A stretch of DNA of 64,000 bases from Streptomyces ficellus (GCF_009739905.1 NZ_CP034279.1:5208001-5272000), one strand, 5' to 3'; positions 1-8,582 are shown, counted from the first letter of the stretch. Numbers and translations: made by a program. Notes: a model not told the origin generated them from the letters alone.

Positions 1-44
1 GGAACTGACGGGCCCACCACGCGACGACCGCCCCACCGCGCACG

Positions 45-82
45 GCGAAGGGGCCGCCCCTCACCGGGGGCGGCCCCTTCGC
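45..82. terminator. GC-rich hairpin, likely terminator of an upstream gene
   Basis: Arms at 45-60 and 67-82 pair as 16 bp around a 6-base loop (TCACCG). No T-run follows, which is normal for Streptomyces terminators. It lies past the end of a gene outside the window and just downstream of the leftward small gene at 107-259, so it may serve both sides. Confidence 0.75.
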
Positions 83-106
83 GCGGTGCCGTGCGCTGCC
101 GTGCCG

Positions 107-259
107 TCAGGCCGCCCCGGCGTGCGGCTCCTTGCGGTGACGGCCGTGCGGCTGCGTCGACAGGTCCTCCGTCGACGCCGCACCGCCTCGGTGCTTTCCG
201 GAGCCGCCGGCGTCCCCCTGCGGTCGCCCGTGGGTCGTGTCGGTCCTGGCTTCAGACAT
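107..259 (-). CDS. small basic hypothetical protein, 50 aa
   Basis: A 50-residue protein starting at ATG 259, with a GGGGTGA-like ribosome site about nine bases upstream. It is rich in Gly, His and Arg and carries two similar short blocks, GKHRG and HGRHR, separated by a Ser/Thr-rich stretch. No transmembrane segment or known catalytic motif is visible. Small proteins with GKHR/GRHR blocks occur in Streptomyces, but I cannot name a function. The frame also reads further upstream, but that part is Arg/Cys-rich and looks like non-coding extension. The call rests on the start signal, the composition and a position that abuts no other gene. Confidence 0.45.
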   Translation of the reverse strand: MSEARTDTTHGRPQGDAGGSGKHRGGAASTEDLSTQPHGRHRKEPHAGAA

Positions 260-308
260 GTGGGAAGTCACCCCGTAGTGATCGCTGACGATGTTGCGGC
301 CCGAGAGT

Positions 309-1475
309 CTATCCAGGGGCCGTGCGGCCGGTGAGCGGCGCCTGCTGCAACGGCACCGGCTTGCACACACCAGGAGTCACCGCATGCCCGGACGGTTCCC
401 CACCTGCGCCTTCCGGTTGTGCCGATGGTGTGGAGGCATGCGGTACGTGCTCTTCCGGGGCCGCGGCGACGATCCGCGCCAGGCCGCACGGCACCCCCCG
501 CGTCACGTACGGCAGCCGCAGCTCCCCCTCCCGCGACCACAGCCCCGACCCGGCCAGCCAGCCCCGCGGCGCGGCGAGTTGGTGCAGGCGCCGTTCGGCC
601 GGCCGCCACAGGCCGACCCAGCTGCCCGACGCCGCGTCGATCCGCAGAGCCACGGCGCACGTCTCCGGGGTCAGCGTCTGCCCCGGCTGTATCGCGAAGG
701 GCGTCACCGCGGCGTCCGGGAGCCGCAGGCACTCCGGGAAGCGCACCGGCAGCGTGCTGCCGAGGACGCCCCACCCCAGCCGGTGGTGCCCCGGTGACGG
801 CGCGTCGGACCGGATGAGCAGCAGTCCGCTGTCCGGGTCGGCCAGCAGCACCCGGTCGTCGCTGCCTTCCGCGATCTGGAGCAGCGGTGTCACCTCGCCG
901 CCCCGCTCCAGGTCGACGGCGACCGCCTTCACGGGCCCGCCACCGGCCTGCCGCCGGTCCAGCGCGAGCATCCTGCCGGTGCGGTCCAGCCACGACCCGC
1001 CCGTGCAGTGCCCGTCGATCTCGGCGATGTGCTCGGGGCCGCCGCCCGCGCCGCCGGCCACCAGCCAGACGCCCGTCGAGTGCGCGCCGGCCGCCAGCGC
1101 GTAGGCGTACGCCCCGTCCGGTGACGGCGGCAGCAGCCGGACCGATCCGGACTCGACGGCGCCGAGCGGGAGTTCTCCGGTCCGCGGCCCCGTCGGGTAC
1201 AGCAGCGAGAAGACGCACCGGCCGTCGGCCCGGCGCCCGATCAGCACCCGCCCGTCCACCAGCGGAAGCACTTGCGCGTGCGGGTCCTCGGGCTGCGCGG
1301 CGGGGAGGGGCACCGCGTACGGCTCCGGCCCGTCCAGTGTCCAGCGCTCCGGGTACAGCGCCTCGCCGTCCCCCGCCAGCCGCGCCGCGTAGGCGCCGTT
1401 CGCCGCGATCGTGAGACCCGCACGCGACACCGCGCCGCCTTCCTCCGCGGTGGGCTCGATGGCACAGGCTGTCAT
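309..1475 (-). CDS. hypothetical protein, probable beta-propeller, 388 aa
   Basis: The start is placed at ATG 1475 because a strong GGAGGTGA site lies eight bases upstream; the frame is open a further 13 codons without such a signal. The product has no signal peptide or membrane segment. It shows repeated blocks of the type 'GxWLVAGG', 'GSWLDRTGRMLAL' and 'DGRVLIG', separated by 40-50 residues, as in WD40/PQQ-like propellers. The last 45 residues are Pro/Ala/Gly-rich and probably disordered. It is transcribed away from the Nif3 operon and shares the 267-base gap with it. No enzyme motif is recognised; a cytoplasmic scaffold or sensor is possible but unsupported. Confidence 0.75.
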   Translation of the reverse strand: MTACAIEPTAEEGGAVSRAGLTIAANGAYAARLAGDGEALYPERWTLDGPEPYAVPLPAAQPEDPHAQVLPLVDGRVLIGRRADGRCVFSLLYPTGPRTGELPLGAVESGSVRLLPPSPDGAYAYALAAGAHSTGVWLVAGGAGGGPEHIAEIDGHCTGGSWLDRTGRMLALDRRQAGGGPVKAVAVDLERGGEVTPLLQIAEGSDDRVLLADPDSGLLLIRSDAPSPGHHRLGWGVLGSTLPVRFPECLRLPDAAVTPFAIQPGQTLTPETCAVALRIDAASGSWVGLWRPAERRLHQLAAPRGWLAGSGLWSREGELRLPYVTRGVPCGLARIVAAAPEEHVPHASTPSAQPEGAGGEPSGHAVTPGVCKPVPLQQAPLTGRTAPG

Positions 1476-1742
1476 CGACTCGTCACCTCCGGCGACAGAA
1501 GGTAGTTTTCGCACTTCCTGCCGAACAACGGGACCTTCTGCGCTTCACCTATAAGCGTGGTGATGTACCGATTCGCCTGAGAAAGGGGAGCGGGTGTGCT
1601 GGAGCCCGCGCCCGCCAACCCCGGCACGCGCCCCCCGGCCGGCGCGCCCGCAGCCTCCCCGCCCGCGAGCGGCGGGCGCGCCCGCCGGGGCCGGACCGGC
1701 ACAGGTGTGGGGCCGGAGGGCAGGCCAGGTAGCCTTTCCTCC

Positions 1743-2558
1743 GTGCCCCGTCTGTCTGAAGTCATCGCCGAGCTCGACGCCCTCTGGCCGCCCGAGCGGG
1801 CCGAACAGTGGGACGCCGTCGGCACCGTCTGCGGCGACCCCGACGCCGAGGTCACGCGCGTACTGTTCGCCGTCGACCCCGTACAGGAGATCGCCGACGA
1901 GGCCCTCACGCTCGGCGCGGACCTGATCGTCACCCACCATCCGCTGTACCTGCGGGGCACGACGACGGTCGCGGCCGGCCACTTCAAGGGCCGGGTCGTC
2001 CACACGCTGATCAAGAACGACATCGCCCTGCACGTCGCGCACACCAACGCCGACACCGCGGACCCCGGCGTCTCCGACGCCCTCGCCGGCGCGCTCGACC
2101 TGCGCGTCACCGGGCCCCTCGTACCGGAGAACGGCCTCGGCCGGATCTGCGAGCTGGACCCGCCGCAGACGCTGCGCGAGTTCGCCGAGCGGGCCGCGAA
2201 GCGGCTGCCCGCCACCGCGCAGGGCATCCGTGTCGCGGGCGACCCCGACGCCACCGTCCGGACCGTCGCCGTCAGCGGTGGGTCCGGCGACAGCCTCTTC
2301 GACGCCGTGCGCGCGGCGGGCGTGGACGCGTTCCTCACCGCCGACCTGCGCCACCACCCGGCCTCCGAGGCCACCCAGCACTCACCGCTGGGTCTGGTCG
2401 ACGCCGCGCACTGGGCCACCGAGTGGCCCTGGTGCGAGCTGGCCGCCGCCCAGCTCGACGAGATTTCCGACCGTCACGGCTGGGGCCTGCGGGTCCACGT
2501 CTCGAGGACGGTCACCGACCCGTGGTCCCACCACTCTTCTTCTGGAGCCCCCAACTGA
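1743..2558 (+). CDS. Nif3-like dinuclear metal center protein (GTP cyclohydrolase I type 2 homologue)
   Basis: A 271-residue member of the Nif3/YbgI family, toroidal proteins with a two-metal site. The in vivo reaction is unsettled; some members hydrolyse GTP. The start is GTG 1743, giving the usual N-terminus and family length; the frame reads upstream to 1596, but that extension is Pro/Ala-rich. Metal ligands are visible in DLIVTHHPLY (about residues 60-69) and HVAHTNAD (about 98-105). The C-terminal 'TADLRHHPASEA' segment stands where the family places its second His/Glu ligand pair. The stop overlaps the CTG start of the zinc-ribbon gene, so the two are translationally coupled. This order (Nif3, C4 ribbon, RNase H) is common in actinobacteria. 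Confidence 0.9.
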   Translation: MPRLSEVIAELDALWPPERAEQWDAVGTVCGDPDAEVTRVLFAVDPVQEIADEALTLGADLIVTHHPLYLRGTTTVAAGHFKGRVVHTLIKNDIALHVAHTNADTADPGVSDALAGALDLRVTGPLVPENGLGRICELDPPQTLREFAERAAKRLPATAQGIRVAGDPDATVRTVAVSGGSGDSLFDAVRAAGVDAFLTADLRHHPASEATQHSPLGLVDAAHWATEWPWCELAAAQLDEISDRHGWGLRVHVSRTVTDPWSHHSSSGAPN

Positions 2559-3298
2559 ACGCCGCGCCCGCCGACCAGATCCGACTCCTCGACGTCCAGG
2601 CCCTGGACGTACGCCTGTCGCAGCTCGCCCACAAGCGCAAGTCCCTGCCCGAGCACGCCGAGATCGAGTCGCTGAACAAGGACCTCACCCAGCTGCGCGA
2701 CCTGCTCGTCGCCGCGCAGACCGAGGAGAGCGACTGCGCCCGCGAGCAGACCAAGGCGGAGCAGGACGTCGACCAGGTGCGCCAGCGCACGGTCCGCGAC
2801 CAGCAGCGGCTGGACTCGGGGGCGGTCACGTCCCCGAAGGACCTGGAGAGCCTCCAGAAGGAGATCGTCTCGCTGGCCAAGCGCCAGGGCGACCTGGAGG
2901 ACGTCGTCCTGGAGATCATGGAGCGCCGTGAGTCCGCGCAGGAGCGCGTCTCCGAGCTGACCGAGCGGGTCTCCTCCGTCCAGGGCAAGGTCGACGACGC
3001 GGTCGCCCGGCGCGACGCGGCGACGCAGGAGCTGGACGGCGAGGCCACGTCCGTCGCCAAGGAGCGCGAGCTGGTGGCCGGTTCCGTCCCGGCCGACCTG
3101 ATGAAGCTGTACGAGAAGATCCGCGAGCAGCAGGGCGGGATCGGTGCGGCGCGCCTGTACCAGCGCCGCTGCGAGGGCTGCCACATCGAGCTGAACATCA
3201 CCGAGGTGAACGACGTCCGGGCCGCCGCGCCGGACACCGTCGTCCGGTGCGAGAACTGCCGCCGCATCCTGGTGCGCACCTCGGAGTCGGGCCTGTAA
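2555..3298 (+). CDS. C4-type zinc ribbon domain protein with long coiled coil
   Basis: A 247-residue protein with a long charged alpha-helical coiled coil (about residues 10-190). It is followed by a C-terminal zinc ribbon with two Cys pairs, CEGC and CENC (about residues 207-240). The family is conserved next to Nif3 and is thought to bind nucleic acid, but its role is not established. The only start that fits is CTG 2555, inside the CTGA overlap with Nif3 and preceded by GGAG eight bases upstream. No ATG, GTG or TTG gives the conserved N-terminus. The frame extends upstream through Nif3, but that is antiparallel-frame noise. The stop overlaps the next ATG as TAATG. Confidence 0.88.
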   Translation: MNAAPADQIRLLDVQALDVRLSQLAHKRKSLPEHAEIESLNKDLTQLRDLLVAAQTEESDCAREQTKAEQDVDQVRQRTVRDQQRLDSGAVTSPKDLESLQKEIVSLAKRQGDLEDVVLEIMERRESAQERVSELTERVSSVQGKVDDAVARRDAATQELDGEATSVAKERELVAGSVPADLMKLYEKIREQQGGIGAARLYQRRCEGCHIELNITEVNDVRAAAPDTVVRCENCRRILVRTSESGL

Positions 3299-4689
3299 TG
3301 ACGGACCTGCGGGAACTGATCGTCGAGGCCGACGGCGGCTCCCGGGGCAACCCGGGGCCGGCGGGTTACGGGGCCGTGGTCCTGGACCCGGTGTCGGGGG
3401 AGCCGCTGGCGGAGGCCGCCGAGTACATCGGCGTCGCCACCAACAACGTCGCCGAGTACAAGGGCCTGGTGGCGGGCCTGAAGGCGGCGCGCGAGCTGGC
3501 GCCCGACGCGACGGTCAGGGTCCGCATGGATTCCAAGCTGGTGGTCGAGCAGATGTCGGGCCGCTGGAAGATCAAGCACCCGGACATGAAGCCGCTGGCG
3601 GCGGAGGCGGCCGGGGTCTTCCCGGCGTCGCAGGTGACGTACGAGTGGATCCCGCGCGAGCGGAACAAGCACGCGGACCGGCTCGCCAACGAGGCGATGG
3701 ACGCCGGCAAGCGCGGCAGGCAGTGGCAGCCGTCCACGTCGACGGCCGCCCTCGACGCGGGCGCGTCGGCCACGCTGGACGCGGGTGCGGCACGGGTGGT
3801 CGGTGACGCGGCCGCGGGCGCCGCGAAGGCCCGGGCGGCCCTCACCGCTGCCGGTACGGGGCCCGCGGGTACGTCACGCGCCGGTACGGGCCCCGTCGAC
3901 ACGGCATCCGCCGGCACGGGCCGCACCGGAACGAGCCCCGCCGCCACCGGCGGGGATCCACTCGCCCCGGCCCCGGACGCCGCCGCCGTGCCGGCCGCCC
4001 CGGCCACGAGCCGTGCCGCGGCCGCCACGGCCGCACCGCCGGTCGGCTGGGCCGCCACGGCGGACCTGGGGGCGCCGGCCACGTTCGTGCTGCTGCGCCA
4101 CGGCGAGACGGCGCTCACGCCGGAGAAGCGTTTCTCGGGCAGCGGCGGCACCGACCCGGACCTGTCCCCGGTGGGCCGGCGGCAGGCCGAAGCCGCCGCG
4201 GCGGTGCTCGCGGCTCGTGGCACGGTCCAGGAGATCGTGTCGTCCCCGCTGGCACGGTGCCGTCAGACCGCCGCGACGATCGCGGCCCGCCTCGGCCTGG
4301 ACGTCCGGATCGAGGACGGCATCCGGGAGACGGACTTCGGGGCCTGGGAGGGCCTGACGTTCGCGGAGGCGCGGGAGCGGTACCCGGACGAGCTCGACGC
4401 CTGGCTGGCGTCCCCGAAGGCCGCGCCCCCGGGCGGCGAGTCCTTCGCGGCCGTCTCGCGCCGGGTCGCCGCGACCCGCGACCGGCTGACCGCCCGCCAC
4501 GCGGGCCGCACGGTGCTGCTGGTCACGCATGTCACGCCCATCAAGACGCTGGTCCGCCTGGCCCTGGGCGCCCCGCCGGAGTCCCTGTTCCGCATGGAGC
4601 TGTCGGCGGCCTCGCTGTCGGCGGTGGCGTACTACCGGGACGGCAACGCCTCGGTCCGCCTCCTCAACGACACCTCGCACCTGCGGTGA
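3298..4689 (+). CDS. bifunctional RNase H / acid phosphatase (cobC-like)
   Basis: A 463-residue fusion. Residues 5-145 form a type I RNase H: DGGSRGNPGPAGYG with the first catalytic Asp, the Glu in NVAEYKGL, the Asp in VRMDSKLV, and a C-terminal NKHADRLANEA. Residues 265-460 form a histidine phosphatase of the phosphoglycerate mutase type: the LLRHGET signature, a conserved Arg/Glu region and the late His in LLVTHVTPIK. Homologues cleave the RNA strand of RNA:DNA hybrids and have alpha-ribazole phosphatase-like activity. The two domains are joined by about 120 residues of Ala/Gly/Thr-rich linker with imperfect AGTGP-type repeats. It starts at ATG 3298 in a TAATG overlap and ends overlapping the acetyltransferase start. 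Confidence 0.92.
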   Translation: MTDLRELIVEADGGSRGNPGPAGYGAVVLDPVSGEPLAEAAEYIGVATNNVAEYKGLVAGLKAARELAPDATVRVRMDSKLVVEQMSGRWKIKHPDMKPLAAEAAGVFPASQVTYEWIPRERNKHADRLANEAMDAGKRGRQWQPSTSTAALDAGASATLDAGAARVVGDAAAGAAKARAALTAAGTGPAGTSRAGTGPVDTASAGTGRTGTSPAATGGDPLAPAPDAAAVPAAPATSRAAAATAAPPVGWAATADLGAPATFVLLRHGETALTPEKRFSGSGGTDPDLSPVGRRQAEAAAAVLAARGTVQEIVSSPLARCRQTAATIAARLGLDVRIEDGIRETDFGAWEGLTFAEARERYPDELDAWLASPKAAPPGGESFAAVSRRVAATRDRLTARHAGRTVLLVTHVTPIKTLVRLALGAPPESLFRMELSAASLSAVAYYRDGNASVRLLNDTSHLR

Positions 4690-5546
4690 GCGTCGTGGGC
4701 TGGCAGCTCACGACGAACGTCGCGGAGTTCCGCCGCGAAGCGGGCCCGTGCCTCGCGGCGGACCCCGCCCGGCACACCGTGCCGCTCACGGTGGCGGAGA
4801 CGGTGCGCAGCCACGGCCCCCGGGCGCTCGGGACCATGGACGCCCGGTTCGGCTTCTGGCGCCGTACCGCGGCCGGACCCGTCGAGGCGGTGTACGTCCA
4901 GACCCCGCCGCGGGACCCGCTGTTGGGGCCCATGCCGCAGGTGGCCGCCCGGCAGCTCGCCGAGGCGCTGCGCGGGACGCGCGTCGAGGGCGTGAAGGGC
5001 GACGAGGAGCCCGTGCGGGCGTTCGCCGAGGCGTGGACGGCCCCGGCCGGTCCGGACGGGTCGTGGACGCTCACCCGTCGCAGCCGGCTGTTCCGGCTGG
5101 GCGCGCTCGTACCGCCCCGCACCGCTCCCGAGGGCGCCGCGCGGCGGGCGACGGCGGCCGACGTACCGCTGGCCGCCGCCTGGATGAGCGCGTTCGCCGC
5201 CGAGGCCGGCCTGGGCCCCGCCACCGACCACACGGCGAACGCCGAGCGGCGCGTCGCCCATGGCGGGCTGTACGTCTGGGAGTCGGGCGGCCGGCCCGTC
5301 TCGATGGCCGCGCACTCGGCGCCCGTCGGCGGGCAGTCCCGCGTCGCGCCCGTCTACACGCCGCCCGGACTGCGCGGCCGGGGCTACGCGGGGGCGGTCA
5401 CCGCCGCCGTCAGCCGCGCCGCCCAGGATGCCGGTGCCGGGCAGGTGCTGCTCTTCGCCGACGTCGCCAACCCGACCAGCACCGGGCTCTACCGGCGCCT
5501 CGGCTACCGTCCGATCGCCGACCACGTGGACGTGGCGTTCGGCTGA
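4686..5546 (+). CDS. GNAT family N-acetyltransferase
   Basis: A 286-residue acetyltransferase of the GCN5 superfamily, starting at GTG 4686 in a GTGA overlap with the upstream gene. The C-terminal half carries the acetyl-CoA loop PPGLRGRGYAGAVTAAV (motif A, R/Q-x-x-G-x-G/A) and the motif B region STGLYRRLGYRPIADH. The N-terminal 130 residues match no catalytic motif and resemble the extra domain of two-domain actinobacterial GNAT proteins. The substrate is unknown. As the last gene of the four-gene overlapping operon it is likely co-expressed with the RNase H fusion, though the operon gives no clear functional hint. Confidence 0.85.
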   Translation: MSVVGWQLTTNVAEFRREAGPCLAADPARHTVPLTVAETVRSHGPRALGTMDARFGFWRRTAAGPVEAVYVQTPPRDPLLGPMPQVAARQLAEALRGTRVEGVKGDEEPVRAFAEAWTAPAGPDGSWTLTRRSRLFRLGALVPPRTAPEGAARRATAADVPLAAAWMSAFAAEAGLGPATDHTANAERRVAHGGLYVWESGGRPVSMAAHSAPVGGQSRVAPVYTPPGLRGRGYAGAVTAAVSRAAQDAGAGQVLLFADVANPTSTGLYRRLGYRPIADHVDVAFG

Positions 5547-5579
5547 ATCCGGCATGGCGGAGGTGCCCCGGGCCCGGCC

Positions 5580-5611
5580 GTCACCCCCGAGCCCCGTCAC
5601 CCTCCGAGCGC
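5580..5611. repeat. imperfect tandem duplication at a convergent gene junction
   Basis: Two adjacent near-copies, each beginning GTCACC, lie at 5580-5595 and 5596-5610, with differences in the second half. The TCA in the second copy is the stop codon of the leftward aldolase gene, and the first copy carries a duplicate of that stop. The rightward acetyltransferase ends only 50 bases away. This is one of several junctions in this window with the same arrangement. Confidence 0.55.
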
Positions 5612-6223
5612 CGACGCCTCCCGCGCCAGCGACTCCACGCGGGTCCAGTCGTGCGCCGCGAGCGCGTCGGCGGGGAGCATCCAGGTGCCGCCGACGCAGC
5701 CGACGTTCGGGAGGGCGAGGTAGGCGGGGGCCGAGGTGGCCGTGATGCCGCCCGTGGGGCAGAAGCGGGCGTGGGGGAGGGGTCCCGCCAGGGACTTCAG
5801 GTAGGCGGTGCCGCCCGCCGCCTGCGCGGGGAAGAACTTCATGTCGCGCACCCCGCGTTCCAGCAGCGCCACGACCTCCGAGGCGGTCGACACGCCCGGC
5901 AGGAACGGCAGGCCCGACGCCTCCATGGCGTCCAGCAGGCCGTTCGTCCAGCCGGGGCTCACCAGGAACCGCGCTCCCGCCGCCGCCGCGTCCGCCACGC
6001 CCCGCGCCGAGACGACCGTGCCCGCCCCGACGACGGCGCCGGGGACCTCCGCCGCGATGGAGCCGATCGCGTCGAGCGCGGCCGGGGTGCGCAGGGTGAC
6101 CTCGATGGCGGGGAGGCCGCCCGCCACCAGGGCGCGGGCCAGCGGGACCGCGTCGGTGGCGTCCTCGATGACGACGACGGGCAGGACGGGGGCGTGGTCC
6201 AGCGGGGACGGGGCGGAGTGCAT
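5597..6223 (-). CDS. eda: KDPG/KHG aldolase (2-dehydro-3-deoxyphosphogluconate aldolase)
   Basis: A 208-residue class I aldolase that splits 2-keto-3-deoxy-6-phosphogluconate into pyruvate and glyceraldehyde-3-phosphate (Entner-Doudoroff and sugar acid catabolism), or the related hydroxyoxoglutarate reaction. Residues expected for catalysis are present: Glu in IEVTLRT (41), the phosphate-binding GAGTV (about 67-71), Schiff-base Lys in DMKFFPA (129), and TGGI near the C-terminus. The ATG at 6223 gives the normal family length. The gene lies 59 bases downstream of yaaA on the same strand, and the gap contains a nested dyad that could be an operator. There is no partner Entner-Doudoroff dehydratase in the window, so the physiological substrate is open. 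Confidence 0.9.
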   Translation of the reverse strand: MHSAPSPLDHAPVLPVVVIEDATDAVPLARALVAGGLPAIEVTLRTPAALDAIGSIAAEVPGAVVGAGTVVSARGVADAAAAGARFLVSPGWTNGLLDAMEASGLPFLPGVSTASEVVALLERGVRDMKFFPAQAAGGTAYLKSLAGPLPHARFCPTGGITATSAPAYLALPNVGCVGGTWMLPADALAAHDWTRVESLAREASALGG

Positions 6224-6253
6224 GCGCCCATCCTGCCCAGCCGGTGCGTCAAC

Positions 6254-6281
6254 CGCAACGAGCGTTGCGCACAGTGCAACG
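6254..6281 (-). promoter_or_regulatory. nested dyad symmetry upstream of the aldolase gene, candidate operator
   Basis: Two overlapping inverted repeats lie 31-58 bases upstream of the aldolase start: CGCAACG-AG-CGTTGCG (6254-6269) and CGTTGC-N7-GCAACG (6263-6281). They share the central CGTTGC arm, so the two dyads exclude one another as hairpins. Position and symmetry fit a repressor site, for example of an IclR or GntR sugar-acid regulator. That assignment is inference. Confidence 0.45.
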
Positions 6282-6282
6282 A

Positions 6283-7047
6283 CTAGTGGATCTCGTCCAC
6301 CAGCACGTCCAGCTTCCCCGCCGACGGCGTCTCCACCACGTACCCCAGGTCCCTCAGCGCCTCCACCAGCTCCGCCGGCGACCCGGGCGCCGCGCCCGCC
6401 TCCAGCAGGCTCCGCACGATCCGGCCCTTCGTCGCCTTGTTGAAGTGGCTGACCACCTTCCGCGTCGGCGCGTGCAGCACCCGCACCGTCGCCGTCCGCG
6501 CCGCGACCCCGCCCTTCGGGCGCCACGCCGTCGCGTACGCCGCCGACCGCAGGTCCAGCACCAGCCCGTCCCCGGCCGCCTCCGGCAGCACGGCCGCCAT
6601 CGGCGTACGCCAGTACGCGCCCAGCGCCCCCAGCCCCGGCAGCTTCACGCCCATCGAGCAGCGGTACGACGGGATCCGGTCGTCCACCCGCACCGCGCCC
6701 CACAGCCCGGAGAAGACCAGCAGCGACACCCGCGCCCGTTCGCGCGCCGCCGCGCCGAGCGTCGCCAGGCCGAGCGCGTCGTACAGGACGCCCGTGTAGA
6801 CCTCCCCGGCCGGCCGCGCACCCGCCGTCCGCAGCCCGGCGTTCTTCGCGACCTCGCCGCGCAGCCCCTCGCTCAGCCCGAGGACCTCCCGCGCCTTCTC
6901 CTCGTCGGCGGAGCACAGCTCCACCAGTTCCTCCAGCACGGCCGCCCGCGCGGCCGCGAGCCCCGGCAGCGACAGGGAACCCGGCTCCAGCGGCGCGCCG
7001 CTCCCCGACGCTGCCTTTCCTTCCGAGGGCGGCAACAGCACGAGCAC
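6283..7047 (-). CDS. yaaA: YaaA family peroxide stress protein (DUF328)
   Basis: A 254-residue member of the YaaA/DUF328 family. In Escherichia coli YaaA lowers intracellular free iron during hydrogen peroxide stress and limits Fenton damage. The N-terminus MLVLLPPSEGKA is the family hallmark. SLLVFSGLWGAVRVDDRIPSY and the C-terminal NKATKGRIVR region also match, and the length is typical. There is no signal peptide, so it is cytoplasmic. It starts at ATG 7047 with an AAGGAG-like site close upstream, and is divergent from the RNB ribonuclease across 92 bases. It may be co-transcribed with the aldolase gene downstream. Peroxide regulation is not visible in the sequence. Confidence 0.88.
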   Translation of the reverse strand: MLVLLPPSEGKAASGSGAPLEPGSLSLPGLAAARAAVLEELVELCSADEEKAREVLGLSEGLRGEVAKNAGLRTAGARPAGEVYTGVLYDALGLATLGAAARERARVSLLVFSGLWGAVRVDDRIPSYRCSMGVKLPGLGALGAYWRTPMAAVLPEAAGDGLVLDLRSAAYATAWRPKGGVAARTATVRVLHAPTRKVVSHFNKATKGRIVRSLLEAGAAPGSPAELVEALRDLGYVVETPSAGKLDVLVDEIH

Positions 7048-7139
7048 GGTGGTTCTCCTTCGGTACGTACGAAACGGGGATGCGGCCCCGCGCCAGCGTA
7101 CAAAGTGCCGTCCCGTGCCCCGCGCCCTACGCTCGACCC

Positions 7140-8582
7140 ATGCCCCGCCGCCAGACGCGTGTGACCGGCGCGGCCGAGGCGTCCCTGGCGGCCGCCCTGC
7201 ACGCGCTCCGCACCCGGCTCGACCTCCCCGGCGCCTTCCCGCCCGCCGTACTGGCCGAGGCGGAGGCCGCCGCCGCGTCGCCGCGCCTCCCGGAGCGGGA
7301 CGAGACCGGCATCCCCCTCTTCACCATCGACCCGCCCGGTTCCACCGACCTCGACCAGGCCATGCACCTCGGGCGCCGTCCCGGCGGCGGTTACCGCGTC
7401 CACTACGCCATCGCGGACGTCGCCGCCTTCGTCACGCCCGGGGGTGCCGTCGACGACGAGGCGCACCGTCGCGTGCAGACCCTCTACCTCCCCGACGGCC
7501 GCGTCCCCCTCCACCCGCCCGTCCTCTCCGAGGGCGCCGCCAGCCTGACGCCCGGCCGGACCGCCCCGGCCCTCCTGTGGCGCCTCGACCTCGACGCCGA
7601 CGGCCGCCGCACCGCCACCGACGTCCGCCGCGCCCTCGTCCGCAGCACCGCCCGCCTCGACTACGAAGGCGTCCAGCTCCGCCTCGACACGGACACCGCC
7701 GGCGAACCGCTCGCCCTGCTCCGCGAGATCGGCACCCTGCGCGAGCGGCTGGAGGCCGAACGCGGCGGCATCTCCCTCAACGTCCCCGAACAGGACGTCG
7801 TCGAGCGCGACGGCCGTTACGGCCTGGAGTACCGCGCCCCCCGCCCCGCCGACTCCTGGAACGCCCAGATCTCCCTGCTCACCGGCATGGCCGCCGCCGA
7901 CCTGATGACCGCCTCCGGCACCGGCGTCCTCCGCACGCTGCCCACCGCGCCCGACGGCGCCGTCGCCCGCCTGCGCCGCTCCGCGAAGGCCCTCCGCATC
8001 GACTGGCCCCACCACGTCTCGTACGCCGCGCTCCTCCGCTCCCTCGACCCGCACGACACCCGACACGCGGCCTTCCTCCAGGACTGCACCACCCTCCTGC
8101 GGGGCGCCGGCTACACCGTCTTCACCGGCGGCGACACCCCGGTGCCGGCGGTCCACGCCGCCGTCGCCGCCCCGTACACGCACTGCACCGCCCCGCTGCG
8201 CCGCCTCGTCGACCGGTACGCCGGCGAGCTGTGCGTGGCCGCCGTCGCGGGCCGGGAGCCGCCGGAGTGGGTCCGGGAGGCGCTGCCCGCGCTCCCGCGA
8301 CGGATGGCGGAGGGATCGCGCCGGGCGGGCGCCGTCGAGCGGGAGTGCGTCGACCTGGTGGAGGCGGCGCTGCTGAAGGACCGGGTGGGCGACGTCTTCG
8401 AGGCGTACGTCGTCGACGTCCACGACCGGGACCCGGCGGTCGGCACCGTCCACCTGGAGGAGCCGGCGGTCGTGGCCCGCGTCGAGGGCGGCACACGCCC
8501 GCTCGCGCTGGGCGAGCGGCTGCGCGTACGGCTCACCCGAGCGGATCCGGGACGGGAGAAGGCGCTGTTCGCTCCGGCGTGA
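7140..8582 (+). CDS. RNB domain ribonuclease (RNase II/R family)
   Basis: A 480-residue protein with the RNB catalytic domain of processive 3'-5' exoribonucleases. The active-site Asp cluster is in the signature DPPGSTDLDQAMHL (about residues 62-75), and CTAPLRRLVDRY (about 352-363) supplies the conserved RNA-binding Arg residues. It lacks the long N-terminal cold-shock domains and most of the S1 region of RNase R, matching the compact actinobacterial form. The chosen start, ATG 7140, yields MPRRQTRVTG; an upstream in-frame ATG at 7080 lies within the promoter region. Its 3' end overlaps the convergent membrane-protein gene by 50 bases, so the two transcripts are complementary there. Confidence 0.9.
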   Translation: MPRRQTRVTGAAEASLAAALHALRTRLDLPGAFPPAVLAEAEAAAASPRLPERDETGIPLFTIDPPGSTDLDQAMHLGRRPGGGYRVHYAIADVAAFVTPGGAVDDEAHRRVQTLYLPDGRVPLHPPVLSEGAASLTPGRTAPALLWRLDLDADGRRTATDVRRALVRSTARLDYEGVQLRLDTDTAGEPLALLREIGTLRERLEAERGGISLNVPEQDVVERDGRYGLEYRAPRPADSWNAQISLLTGMAAADLMTASGTGVLRTLPTAPDGAVARLRRSAKALRIDWPHHVSYAALLRSLDPHDTRHAAFLQDCTTLLRGAGYTVFTGGDTPVPAVHAAVAAPYTHCTAPLRRLVDRYAGELCVAAVAGREPPEWVREALPALPRRMAEGSRRAGAVERECVDLVEAALLKDRVGDVFEAYVVDVHDRDPAVGTVHLEEPAVVARVEGGTRPLALGERLRVRLTRADPGREKALFAPA

